NCBI GenBank assembly: GCA_965372385.1
Contig: CBDVCD010000239.1
Coordinates: forward strand, 1-5,591
Origin: JASJBU01 sp965372385
Lineage (GTDB): Bacteria; Pseudomonadota; Gammaproteobacteria; Chromatiales; Chromatiaceae
Length of the DNA stretch: 5,591 nucleotides
Direction: 5' to 3'
The stretch's first letter is position 1; every line of letters begins with the position of its first letter. This document shows, piece by piece, positions 1 to 5,591 of the stretch. A program made the position numbers and the translations under genes. The notes beneath the pieces are model-generated. The model ran no database searches. It had not been told where the DNA came from and worked only from the letters and a program-made list of their open reading frames with translations.

Positions 1-129
1 ATAGACAATATAGCGATTGTAATCCCTGTTTAGTCCGCCCGTACTAAGCCACAGTACGCCGGCGATCAATGTCGCACTGAGCAACAGCACAAACAACCCA
101 ACCGCGATGTAGTTTATCTTTGAGTCCAT
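1..129 (-). CDS. MlaD-like MCE-domain protein, N-terminal fragment
   Basis: Only the first 43 codons are in the window; the gene continues past position 1. It starts with MDSKINYIAVG, followed by one hydrophobic segment at about residues 7-29 and then a short stretch ending YNRYIVY. A short cytoplasmic start, a single membrane anchor and a Tyr-rich entry into a beta domain is the usual beginning of MCE proteins (MlaD family). These are anchored in the inner membrane and hold a periplasmic hexameric lipid-binding ring on the MlaE-type permease. The ATG at 127-129 is supported by GGAG six bases upstream. The start lies inside the 3' end of the ATPase gene (16-base overlap), the usual order for these transporters. 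In related clusters a PqiC-like outer-membrane lipoprotein often follows; that would lie outside the window. The MCE domain itself is not visible, so the call rests on the N-terminus and on context. Confidence 0.85.
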   Translation of the reverse strand, partial: MDSKINYIAVGLFVLLLSATLIAGVLWLSTGGLNRDYNRYIVY

Positions 130-908
130 GCGGATCTCCGTGCGGCCCGCCCTCTTGGCCCTTGAAAGAACGCCCGAATGCGGGGGTTGTCCAATTGTAT
201 GAGATTTTCCATGGAGTCCACACCCAGTATCTGTGCGTCACCCAACAGGACGACACGGTCAGCAACGCGCCAAAGGCTGTCGATATCGTGGGTTACCATG
301 ATCACTGTCAACTCCAATGAATGTTTCAATTGCAGTACCAGTTCATCGAATGCATCGGCAGTCACTGGATCTAATCCGGAGGTCGGCTCATCAAGAAACA
401 GCAATTCAGGATCAAGCGCAATTGCGCGACTGAGTGCGGCACGCTTGCGCATACCACCGCTTAATTGGCTGGGATACAGTAAACCGGTCTCCGGCGCCAA
501 GCCCGTCAGCGCGAGCTTCATCTCGGCGATTTCATCGATCAACGAATGACTCAAAAGGGTATGCTCCCTGAGCGGTACACCCACATTCTCCAGTACTGTC
601 AAACCGCCAAACAGGGCGCCATATTGAAACAAAACACCGATGCGACGTCGCAATGCCAATGCGGGAGCATGGGTCAACGCCGTCACATCATGACCCAGCA
701 CATGTACAGAACCGGACGTTGGCTCTTGCAACATAACCATCTCACGCAGCAACGTGGATTTGCCGCTCCCACTGCCACCTACAATGGCCAGGATCTCACC
801 GCTCCTCACTGTCAAGTTAATGCGATCATGCACTACGTGGCTACCGAAGCGCGTTACCAGCTCACGAAGTTCTACCACCGGCATACTGGGCGCTGCTGAG
901 GTCACCAT
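114..908 (-). CDS. MlaF-like ATP-binding subunit of an MCE lipid ABC transporter
   Basis: A 264-residue cytoplasmic ATPase that powers the MlaE-type permease encoded just upstream. All nucleotide-binding motifs are intact (numbering from the ATG at 908): Walker A GGSGSGKS at 44-51 with Lys50, Q-loop Gln95 in FQYGALF, signature LSGGM at 149-153, Walker B LLFLDEP at 169-175 with catalytic Glu174, D-loop SGLD at 177-180, and switch His207 in VTHD. LSGGM in place of LSGGQ, FQYGALF, and a C-terminal NPRIRAFFQG segment are typical of MlaF-type ATPases rather than of amino-acid or drug ABC importers and exporters. A basic tail (RGRAARRSAWTQR) follows. A TTG codon at 909-911 directly after the permease stop is an alternative start giving 265 residues; I prefer the adjacent ATG. 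No strong ribosome binding site is seen, so translation is probably coupled to the permease. The 3' end overlaps the MCE gene by 16 bases. Confidence 0.95.
   Translation of the reverse strand: MVTSAAPSMPVVELRELVTRFGSHVVHDRINLTVRSGEILAIVGGSGSGKSTLLREMVMLQEPTSGSVHVLGHDVTALTHAPALALRRRIGVLFQYGALFGGLTVLENVGVPLREHTLLSHSLIDEIAEMKLALTGLAPETGLLYPSQLSGGMRKRAALSRAIALDPELLFLDEPTSGLDPVTADAFDELVLQLKHSLELTVIMVTHDIDSLWRVADRVVLLGDAQILGVDSMENLIQLDNPRIRAFFQGPRGRAARRSAWTQR
136..139 (-). promoter_or_regulatory. Ribosome binding site of the MCE gene
   Basis: On the minus strand GGAG is followed by six bases and then the ATG at 129. It lies within the coding sequence of the ATPase gene, so MCE translation can initiate while the ATPase message is still being read. 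It decides the start of the truncated MCE gene. Confidence 0.6.
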
Positions 909-911
909 CAA

Positions 912-2045
912 TCAGATACCCAACCAAGTGAAGACTACGGAGAAGCCAGCATCGATAACGATCACATAAAAGATCGCCTGTACCACACTCAGCGTGGTGC
1001 GGTGACCGACGCTCTCCGCACTGCCAGCAACCTGAAAACCTTGAAAGCAACCAACAACCGCGATAACGGCGGCAAATGCTGGGGCTTTACCCACTCCGAT
1101 CAGGTACGATTTCAAGCTGATGGCTTCCCCCAAGCGCTCGAGAAAGGTCGTCATACCGATCCCCAGCATGCTGCTTGCCATGACCATACCCCCGAACACC
1201 CCCATAATATCCGCGTAAACGGTAAGCAGTGGCAAGGCGATTACAAGGGCAAGCAACTTCGGCAACACAAGCATCTCCAGCGGTGAGATCGCCAGACTGC
1301 GTAGCGCATCGATCTCCTCAGTCACCTTCATGGTGCCGATCTGTGCCGTATAAGCCGATCCGGTACGACCCGCAACGATAATTGCTGTAATCAAAGGTCC
1401 CAACTCTCGAACCATGGATAGACCAACCAGGTCCACGATGTAGATGTTCCCGCCATAAATTCGCAATTGCGCACCACCTTGGTAAGCGATCACCACCCCT
1501 AAAAGAAAGGCCATCAAGCCCACGATGGGTAGTGCTTTGTGGCCGGCGGCACCGAGTTCCTGTAGCACAACGGTCCATCGAATACGGTTAGGTCGCCGAA
1601 GCAATGAAAAGGCCGAGACGATTGTCTCGCCAATAAAGGCTAGCAGCCCCATCGCCTGCCGAAATTGCGCGATGCCCGACCGACCGATCTCCTCCAGCAT
1701 ACGGGATTTCGCTGCTTGGGGGACCTGACCGGGTCGAGTGCTGTGATGGCTGACATACTCATACAAGGCCAGCTTCTCAGCATGCAAATGATGAACGGAG
1801 ACCGACCTGCCCGCCTGCCTAAGCGTAAAAACCATCCGGTACAAGAACCAGGCCCCGCTCGTGTCCATCGAGGTGACACCACTCATGTCAAAGCCAATCT
1901 CCTCCGACTCTGGCCATGTCAGGTGCTTGAGCTCACGCTCCACGGTATGCAGGTGTAATACTGTCCACTCACCAATGCATTGCACGCTTTCACCGCAAAG
2001 CGTCAGGCGGGCTTTCGATTTTGGTGCGCTATTCTGTGATTTCAT
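912..2045 (-). CDS. MlaE-family lipid ABC transporter permease with fused N-terminal STAS domain
   Basis: A 377-residue inner-membrane permease. Residues about 12-105 form a STAS domain resembling MlaB, with the characteristic DTSG at 61-64 after FDMSGVTSM. Residues about 120-377 are the MlaE permease: an amphipathic entry helix near 125-150, a membrane segment near 173-190 (LMAFLLGVVIAYQGG), the family signature from RELGPL (213) through GRTGSAYTAQIGTM to the EEIDAL coupling region (243-248), then further membrane segments near 255-290, 320-340 and 355-375. The C-terminal GCFQGF..GSAESVG block is also typical. MlaE alone is about 260 residues, so the extra length is the fused STAS module, as in the second MCE system of many gammaproteobacteria. 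With the ATPase and MCE protein it should move phospholipid or another lipid across the inner-membrane/periplasm boundary; the direction cannot be told from sequence. The ATG at 2045 is the only reasonable start because an in-frame TGA lies 15 bases upstream (2061-2063). No Shine-Dalgarno sequence is visible before it. Confidence 0.95.
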   Translation of the reverse strand: MKSQNSAPKSKARLTLCGESVQCIGEWTVLHLHTVERELKHLTWPESEEIGFDMSGVTSMDTSGAWFLYRMVFTLRQAGRSVSVHHLHAEKLALYEYVSHHSTRPGQVPQAAKSRMLEEIGRSGIAQFRQAMGLLAFIGETIVSAFSLLRRPNRIRWTVVLQELGAAGHKALPIVGLMAFLLGVVIAYQGGAQLRIYGGNIYIVDLVGLSMVRELGPLITAIIVAGRTGSAYTAQIGTMKVTEEIDALRSLAISPLEMLVLPKLLALVIALPLLTVYADIMGVFGGMVMASSMLGIGMTTFLERLGEAISLKSYLIGVGKAPAFAAVIAVVGCFQGFQVAGSAESVGHRTTLSVVQAIFYVIVIDAGFSVVFTWLGI

Positions 2046-2088
2046 TGAGTGATGTAGAGGTCAGGATCAGTGCAAGGCACCCTTGGAC

Positions 2089-2154
2089 TTACGCTCCTTT
2101 GATTTCATCCTGGAGCTTCTCATTGCTTCTCAAATCGCTTTCATCTTTCTTCAT
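2089..2154 (-). CDS. Possible 21-residue small ORF between the RND and MCE modules
   Basis: This ATG-started ORF begins 32 bases after the RND stop and has an excellent ribosome binding site, AGGAG seven bases upstream. The peptide starts MKKDESDLRS and ends DEIKGA; it is hydrophilic, with 11 charged residues (Lys, Arg, Asp, Glu) and no membrane segment or signal peptide. I do not recognise it. A second reading frame one base off starts at an ATG at 2106-2108 and runs 13 codons to a TGA at 2067-2069 (MKSKERKSKGALH). Removing one copy of the 10-base tandem repeat inside the ORF would join the two frames into a single 25-residue ORF. It could therefore be a real short peptide, a broken small gene, or a leader that carries ribosomes toward the permease, whose own ribosome binding site is poor. 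The ribosome binding site is the main support; expression is unproven. Confidence 0.35.
   Translation of the reverse strand: MKKDESDLRSNEKLQDEIKGA
2115..2132 (-). repeat. 10-base tandem repeat (TGAGAAGC-AA-TGAGAAGC)
   Basis: Two exact 8-base copies of TGAGAAGC, separated by AA, lie inside the small ORF. The period is 10 bases, which is not a multiple of three, so gain or loss of one unit changes the reading frame. Losing one unit joins the ORF starting at 2154 to the frame ending at 2067. Only two copies are present, so it may be a fixed small duplication rather than an active switch. Confidence 0.7.
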
Positions 2155-2161
2155 CGTACTT

Positions 2162-2166
2162 CTCCT
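2162..2166 (-). promoter_or_regulatory. Strong Shine-Dalgarno sequence upstream of the small ORF
   Basis: The minus strand reads AGGAG, then seven bases, then ATG at 2154. It is the best ribosome binding site in the window, better than those before the permease or the ATPase, yet it sits in front of only a 21-codon frame. This mismatch is the reason the small ORF is listed. Confidence 0.5.
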
Positions 2167-2185
2167 ATCACTATGCACTAGCGTT

Positions 2186-5100
2186 CTATTCAGGTGTCGA
2201 TTGAACCGCTGCTGTCCTTGAGCGTGCCGCCATCATGCGCCGATAAAGCAATGGCACGATGAACATCACCAACATTGCGGAACTGATCGCGCCGAATATC
2301 AGGGCAATGGCCAGGCCGCCGAATACGGGATCGGGCACCATCGGAGCCACACCAAATAAGATCGTTACCGTTGTGAGAAGGATCGGCCGCAGACGCACTG
2401 CCCCCGCCTCACGCACGGCCTCATCCAGTTCGTACCCTTGACGCTGATAGTCCTGGGCGAAATCAATAATCAGCAGAGAGTTGCGTACCACCACGCCGGC
2501 CAGGGCGATGACACCCACCATAGAGGCAGCGGTAAAACTCTGGCCAAGCACCCAATGGGCAGGAAATACCCCGATAAAAGCCAGCGGGACCGCGGACATT
2601 GCCAGCAACGGCAGGCTGAAAGAGCGGTAATAACCCACCAGTAACAGATAGATCACCGCCAGTGCCAGACCAAGGGCCAGGCCCATGTCACGGAAGGCGT
2701 CGAGCGTCAGGCGCAGTTCCCCCTCCCATAGCAGCTTGTAACCTTCCAGGGTATTGGCGCGAACCGGATTGAAACGGAGGTTGGCGGTCTGTAGTTGATG
2801 CTCCTGCGTGATATACAAGCCATCGAGACGTCGATCAAGATCCAACACCGCGTAGACCGGCGCGCTGGCGGCCAGTTCACCGCCCACGTATTGCACCCGT
2901 TCCGAGTTCTTGTGATTGATGGGCTTGAGCTGCGTTGCCTCAACCACTTCAACCAGTTCGGACAGATGAAGCCGTTTTCCTTCCGGGTTGGTTACGAATG
3001 CCCGCTCCAGCAGGTGTGGGTCGATTCGCTGGCTGCGGGGCACCTGCAGCCGGATGGGGACGGGTGAGCGTTCGCCTTCCGGATGGATATGGCCCAGCAC
3101 CTCGCCTTGCAGCAGGCGAGCCAGCGCCCTCGAGACCTGTGTCGGGTCCACACCCGCCAGGGCCGCCTTGTCACGTACCACATGGAACCGATACTCCAAA
3201 ACATCGAACGGGATACTGGCGTGGATTTCCGCCATGTCGTAGGTTTTCCGGTACTCGCTGGCCACCTCTTGGGCCAGAGTATCCAATACCTCTGTATCCG
3301 GACCATAAAGTTCTGCCAACACGGTTGCCCGGACGGGTGGTCCCGGCGGGTCCTCTATGAGCTGGATGACGCCACCGGGATAGCGGGCTGCAATCTTCTC
3401 CACCGCAGGGCGCAGAGCCCGGACCAGATCGATGGAGCTGACATCCCGCTCGGACTTATCCACCAGATTGACCCGGATCTCCGCGTATTGAGGCCCGATG
3501 CGCTGACCACTGCCTTTCAGTTGGCCGTTGAAATCGATCACCGAGGGTATGCCTACATAGGTCTGGTAATTAGTCACCAGCTGATGCCGGCGCAACAGTT
3601 CACCCACCTCCCGCGCCGCACGATCGGTGACCTCCAGTGGTGTGGTCTCCGGCAGGTGGATATGGACGAGAAAGGTGTTCTTGTTATCCTTGGGCAGAAA
3701 GGCCAGAGGAACCCCAAGGGGTGAGACCGCACCCGCCAGCCCCTGGGGCCGCAGAAACTGCCACGCCGGCTGCAGAAACGAGAGCACCAATAGCAAGGTC
3801 ACCAGCAGATAGAACAGCCAGCGTAGCCAGCGGCGGTTCAGCAGCGGGGTGATCAGTGTCTTATAGAACCGCTGCAGACGCTGGGGCTCCGCCCCTCTGA
3901 GCGCCTCGTCCTCATGTGGCCCGGCATGACCTACGGCCGTCAATACCCAGCGCCGTGCCAACCAGGGGGTGATCGAGTAGGCGATGAGCAACGAGGCGAT
4001 CATGGCCACAGGTACATTGAAGGTTATAGGATAAAAGTATTCTCCCAGCATGCCGGTCACCAGGGTCAGGGAAAGGAATACGATGACGATCATGAAGGTG
4101 GCGAGCGTAGTGGGATTACCGATCTCGTGGGTGGCAAGCACCACAGCCCTGGCGCGGCTGGTTTTGTCTGCATCCGGGGGTAACCGATCGAAGTGGCGGT
4201 GGATATTTTCGATCACCACAATCGCATCATCCACCAACATGCCCAGGCCGAGGATCAGGGCATAGAGGGTGATGCGATTCAGCGTGGGGCCCGCCAGCAG
4301 GTCCGCGCCTATTACGATGGAAAAGACCAATGGGATGGTGATCGCCACGATCAGTGCGGCCCGCCGACCGAGAAAGACCAGCAGGATCAGGGAAACCGCA
4401 CACATAGCGATGAACAGGTGCTCCACCAGTTGAGTCACTGTCCGGTCCGCCTTGACGCCGTCGTCGCGGGTGATGACCAGATGCACGCCGGGTGGCAGGT
4501 ATCCATCACTCATCTGCACAACACGCCGCCGCAGTTCGGCAGTAAGGGTTACCGCATTCACTCCCGTACGTTTCGCCACGGCCAGCGTAGCAGCGGCCAT
4601 TTCAGGTTCACTTTCGCCCTGTGACCGGTTATCAGGCGGACCGAAAGCAAATCGGGTCATCTGGCTCCGTTCGGCCGGTGGGCCATCTATTACCTTCGCC
4701 AGATCCGAGATCCGGACCAGTCGGGCACCATCGCTATGCACAACGATGTTTTCCACCTGTGTCGCATCCCGCAGCAGAGTGTCTACCCGTAAAGCCCGGT
4801 TCTCGCCTGCATACACCCGCGAACCCAGGGGGCGGTCGATATCGGCATTGCGTACGGCGGCGGCCAGTTGATCGATGGTGACACCAAAGGCTTGCAGCTG
4901 CTCAGGCTGCACATCGATGCGCACCTCTCGCGGCAGGCCGCCGACAACGTAGCCGGCACCTACACCCTTTACGCTACGCAGCCGCTCCAACATGCGTTGC
5001 GCCATGCGCCGAAGTTGGTGATCCGTGTAACGTTCAGAGGCCAGGGTCAGCGTGAAAACGGGTACGTCATCCACATCCACTGCTTTGATAATGGGCTCAC

Positions 5101-5494
5101 CCGCCCCAGGCGGAAGAAGATGTCGATTGCGCAGGATACGCTCGTAGAGACGCACCATGGCATCATCCTTGTCCTCACCTACCTCGAACTCAACCTGTAA
5201 GCTGGCCATTCCTTCCAGGGCAACGCCGTAGACATGCTTGACACCGTCAATCGCGGACAACTCGGGCTCCATGGTGGAGAGCAGCAGATGTTCAACCTCA
5301 AGTGGTGAGGCGCCCGGTAGATCGATACTCACCTCCGTGGCGGGCACGATGATCTGCGGGTTCTCCTCACGGGGGGTAAAAATAAGACCCACGATGCCAA
5401 AACCCAACAGGGACAACATCATCAGTAGGGTCAGCTGGGACTCGACAAAATAGCGGGCGAGCCTTCCTGGCAGATTGAGCTGTTCAGCGCTCAT
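2186..5494 (-). CDS. RND-superfamily efflux permease (AcrB-like, substrate unknown)
   Basis: A full-length 1102-residue inner-membrane proton/substrate antiporter, the pump subunit of a tripartite efflux system. The layout is classic RND: a first membrane helix near residues 19-38, followed by PREENPQI and PGASPLEVE at the start of the first periplasmic porter domain; helices 2-6 near 358-512; helix 7 near 556-574; a second large periplasmic domain (about 580-930, with FLPKDNKNTF and DPPGPPV..ELYGPD); and helices 8-12 from about 935 to 1083. Helix 4 carries the proton-relay acidic pair Asp422-Asp423 in GMLVDDAIVVIENI. Helix 10 has VVVRNSLLIIDF, with Arg1004 where AcrB has Lys940. These motifs fit the hydrophobe/amphiphile-type branch rather than CusA/CzcA metal pumps, and the family includes many pumps of unknown substrate. 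The ATG at 5494 overlaps the adaptor stop by 11 bases, indicating translational coupling. The gene has no internal stop or obvious damage. GC content in sampled lines is higher than in the downstream MCE genes. Confidence 0.95.
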   Translation of the reverse strand: MSAEQLNLPGRLARYFVESQLTLLMMLSLLGFGIVGLIFTPREENPQIIVPATEVSIDLPGASPLEVEHLLLSTMEPELSAIDGVKHVYGVALEGMASLQVEFEVGEDKDDAMVRLYERILRNRHLLPPGAGEPIIKAVDVDDVPVFTLTLASERYTDHQLRRMAQRMLERLRSVKGVGAGYVVGGLPREVRIDVQPEQLQAFGVTIDQLAAAVRNADIDRPLGSRVYAGENRALRVDTLLRDATQVENIVVHSDGARLVRISDLAKVIDGPPAERSQMTRFAFGPPDNRSQGESEPEMAAATLAVAKRTGVNAVTLTAELRRRVVQMSDGYLPPGVHLVITRDDGVKADRTVTQLVEHLFIAMCAVSLILLVFLGRRAALIVAITIPLVFSIVIGADLLAGPTLNRITLYALILGLGMLVDDAIVVIENIHRHFDRLPPDADKTSRARAVVLATHEIGNPTTLATFMIVIVFLSLTLVTGMLGEYFYPITFNVPVAMIASLLIAYSITPWLARRWVLTAVGHAGPHEDEALRGAEPQRLQRFYKTLITPLLNRRWLRWLFYLLVTLLLVLSFLQPAWQFLRPQGLAGAVSPLGVPLAFLPKDNKNTFLVHIHLPETTPLEVTDRAAREVGELLRRHQLVTNYQTYVGIPSVIDFNGQLKGSGQRIGPQYAEIRVNLVDKSERDVSSIDLVRALRPAVEKIAARYPGGVIQLIEDPPGPPVRATVLAELYGPDTEVLDTLAQEVASEYRKTYDMAEIHASIPFDVLEYRFHVVRDKAALAGVDPTQVSRALARLLQGEVLGHIHPEGERSPVPIRLQVPRSQRIDPHLLERAFVTNPEGKRLHLSELVEVVEATQLKPINHKNSERVQYVGGELAASAPVYAVLDLDRRLDGLYITQEHQLQTANLRFNPVRANTLEGYKLLWEGELRLTLDAFRDMGLALGLALAVIYLLLVGYYRSFSLPLLAMSAVPLAFIGVFPAHWVLGQSFTAASMVGVIALAGVVVRNSLLIIDFAQDYQRQGYELDEAVREAGAVRLRPILLTTVTILFGVAPMVPDPVFGGLAIALIFGAISSAMLVMFIVPLLYRRMMAARSRTAAVQSTPE

Positions 5495-5591
5495 GCGGCA
5501 TCGCCTGCCTTACACGATCCCCCTCACGCAGCCGAACCGGTGGATCAAGGACCACCCAGGCACCTGCTTCAATGCCGGCAAGCACTTCGTG
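5484..5591 (-). CDS. RND periplasmic adaptor (membrane fusion protein), C-terminal fragment
   Basis: Only the last 35 codons and the stop are present; the gene begins beyond position 5591. The visible peptide includes VLAGIEAGAWVVLDPPVRLR followed by EGDRVR and a short polar tail. The pattern of a short helix, Gly-x-Val-Val strand and EGDRVR is the usual end of the membrane-proximal domain of HlyD/AcrA-type adaptors, which link the inner-membrane pump to the outer-membrane channel. The stop codon (5484-5486) lies inside the RND gene in the sequence ATGAGCGCTGA, an 11-base overlap that fits an adaptor-pump operon. The call rests on a short C-terminus plus the adjacent pump, which makes it likely but not certain. 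Confidence 0.8.
   Translation of the reverse strand, partial: HEVLAGIEAGAWVVLDPPVRLREGDRVRQAMPHER

Noticed and set aside
2073..2085. Short inverted repeat CAAGG-GTG-CCTTG in the gap
   Set aside because: The stem is only five pairs with a three-base loop and no T-run follows on the minus strand, so it does not qualify as an intrinsic terminator.
2034..2108. ATGAAATCA present both at the permease start and at the second mini-frame start (2106-2108)
   Set aside because: The match is about nine bases and ends quickly; lysine-rich starts often share such codons, so a duplicated gene start is not supported.
2168..2184. Partly symmetrical sequence around CTAGTGCATAG after the RND stop
   Set aside because: The symmetry is imperfect and short, and nothing else indicates an operator or integration site.
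2046..2185. Promoter for the MCE module in the gap
   Set aside because: TTGAGA occurs on the minus strand, but no acceptable -10 hexamer lies at the right distance, so no promoter is called.
2935..3724. Plus-strand open frames of 141 and 213 codons (2935-3360 and 3083-3724) opposite the RND gene
   Set aside because: They lie wholly within the well-supported RND coding sequence, their translations are rich in Pro, Arg and Gly with no recognisable domain, and GC-rich antisense frames of this size are expected by chance.
1..5591. CRISPR arrays, tRNA or rRNA genes, insertion sequences, toxin-antitoxin or defence genes
   Set aside because: Almost the whole window is explained by five envelope-transport genes. 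I saw no repeat-spacer pattern, transposase motif, terminal inverted repeats or structured RNA gene.

Overview
The window reads as part of one minus-strand gene cluster from a Gram-negative bacterium, most likely a gammaproteobacterium. That placement is inferred from the two envelope systems it carries, an RND efflux pump and an MCE/Mla-type lipid ABC transporter. No marker gene is present to name a genus. Every supported gene is on the minus strand, so transcription runs from high to low coordinates.

In transcription order, the window opens with the last 35 codons of a periplasmic adaptor (membrane fusion protein). Its stop codon overlaps the start of a complete 1102-residue RND permease by 11 bases. 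A 140-base AT-richer gap follows (2046-2185). It holds no recognisable terminator or promoter, but it does hold a very small ORF with a near-ideal ribosome binding site and an internal 10-base tandem repeat. Next comes an MCE transporter module: an MlaE-family permease with an N-terminal STAS (MlaB-like) domain fused to it, an MlaF-like ATPase, and the first 43 codons of an MlaD-like MCE protein that runs off the window at position 1. The permease and ATPase genes are separated by at most 3 bases, and the ATPase and MCE genes overlap by 16 bases, so these three are almost certainly one transcription unit.

The adaptor and RND permease should form the inner-membrane and periplasmic parts of a tripartite proton-driven efflux pump, with an outer-membrane TolC-like channel encoded elsewhere or further upstream. 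The permease, ATPase and MCE protein should form an inner-membrane complex moving phospholipid or another hydrophobic molecule between the inner membrane and the periplasm. Whether the two modules are co-transcribed depends on the gap, where I see nothing that would stop transcription. Hand-counted GC differs between the modules (about 61% in five 60-base lines of the RND gene, about 52% in four 60-base lines of the MCE module), which suggests different histories joined near position 2185.

Nothing here is clearly a new system. The most interesting points are the tiny ORF with its frame-switching repeat and the adjacency of the efflux and lipid-transport modules.
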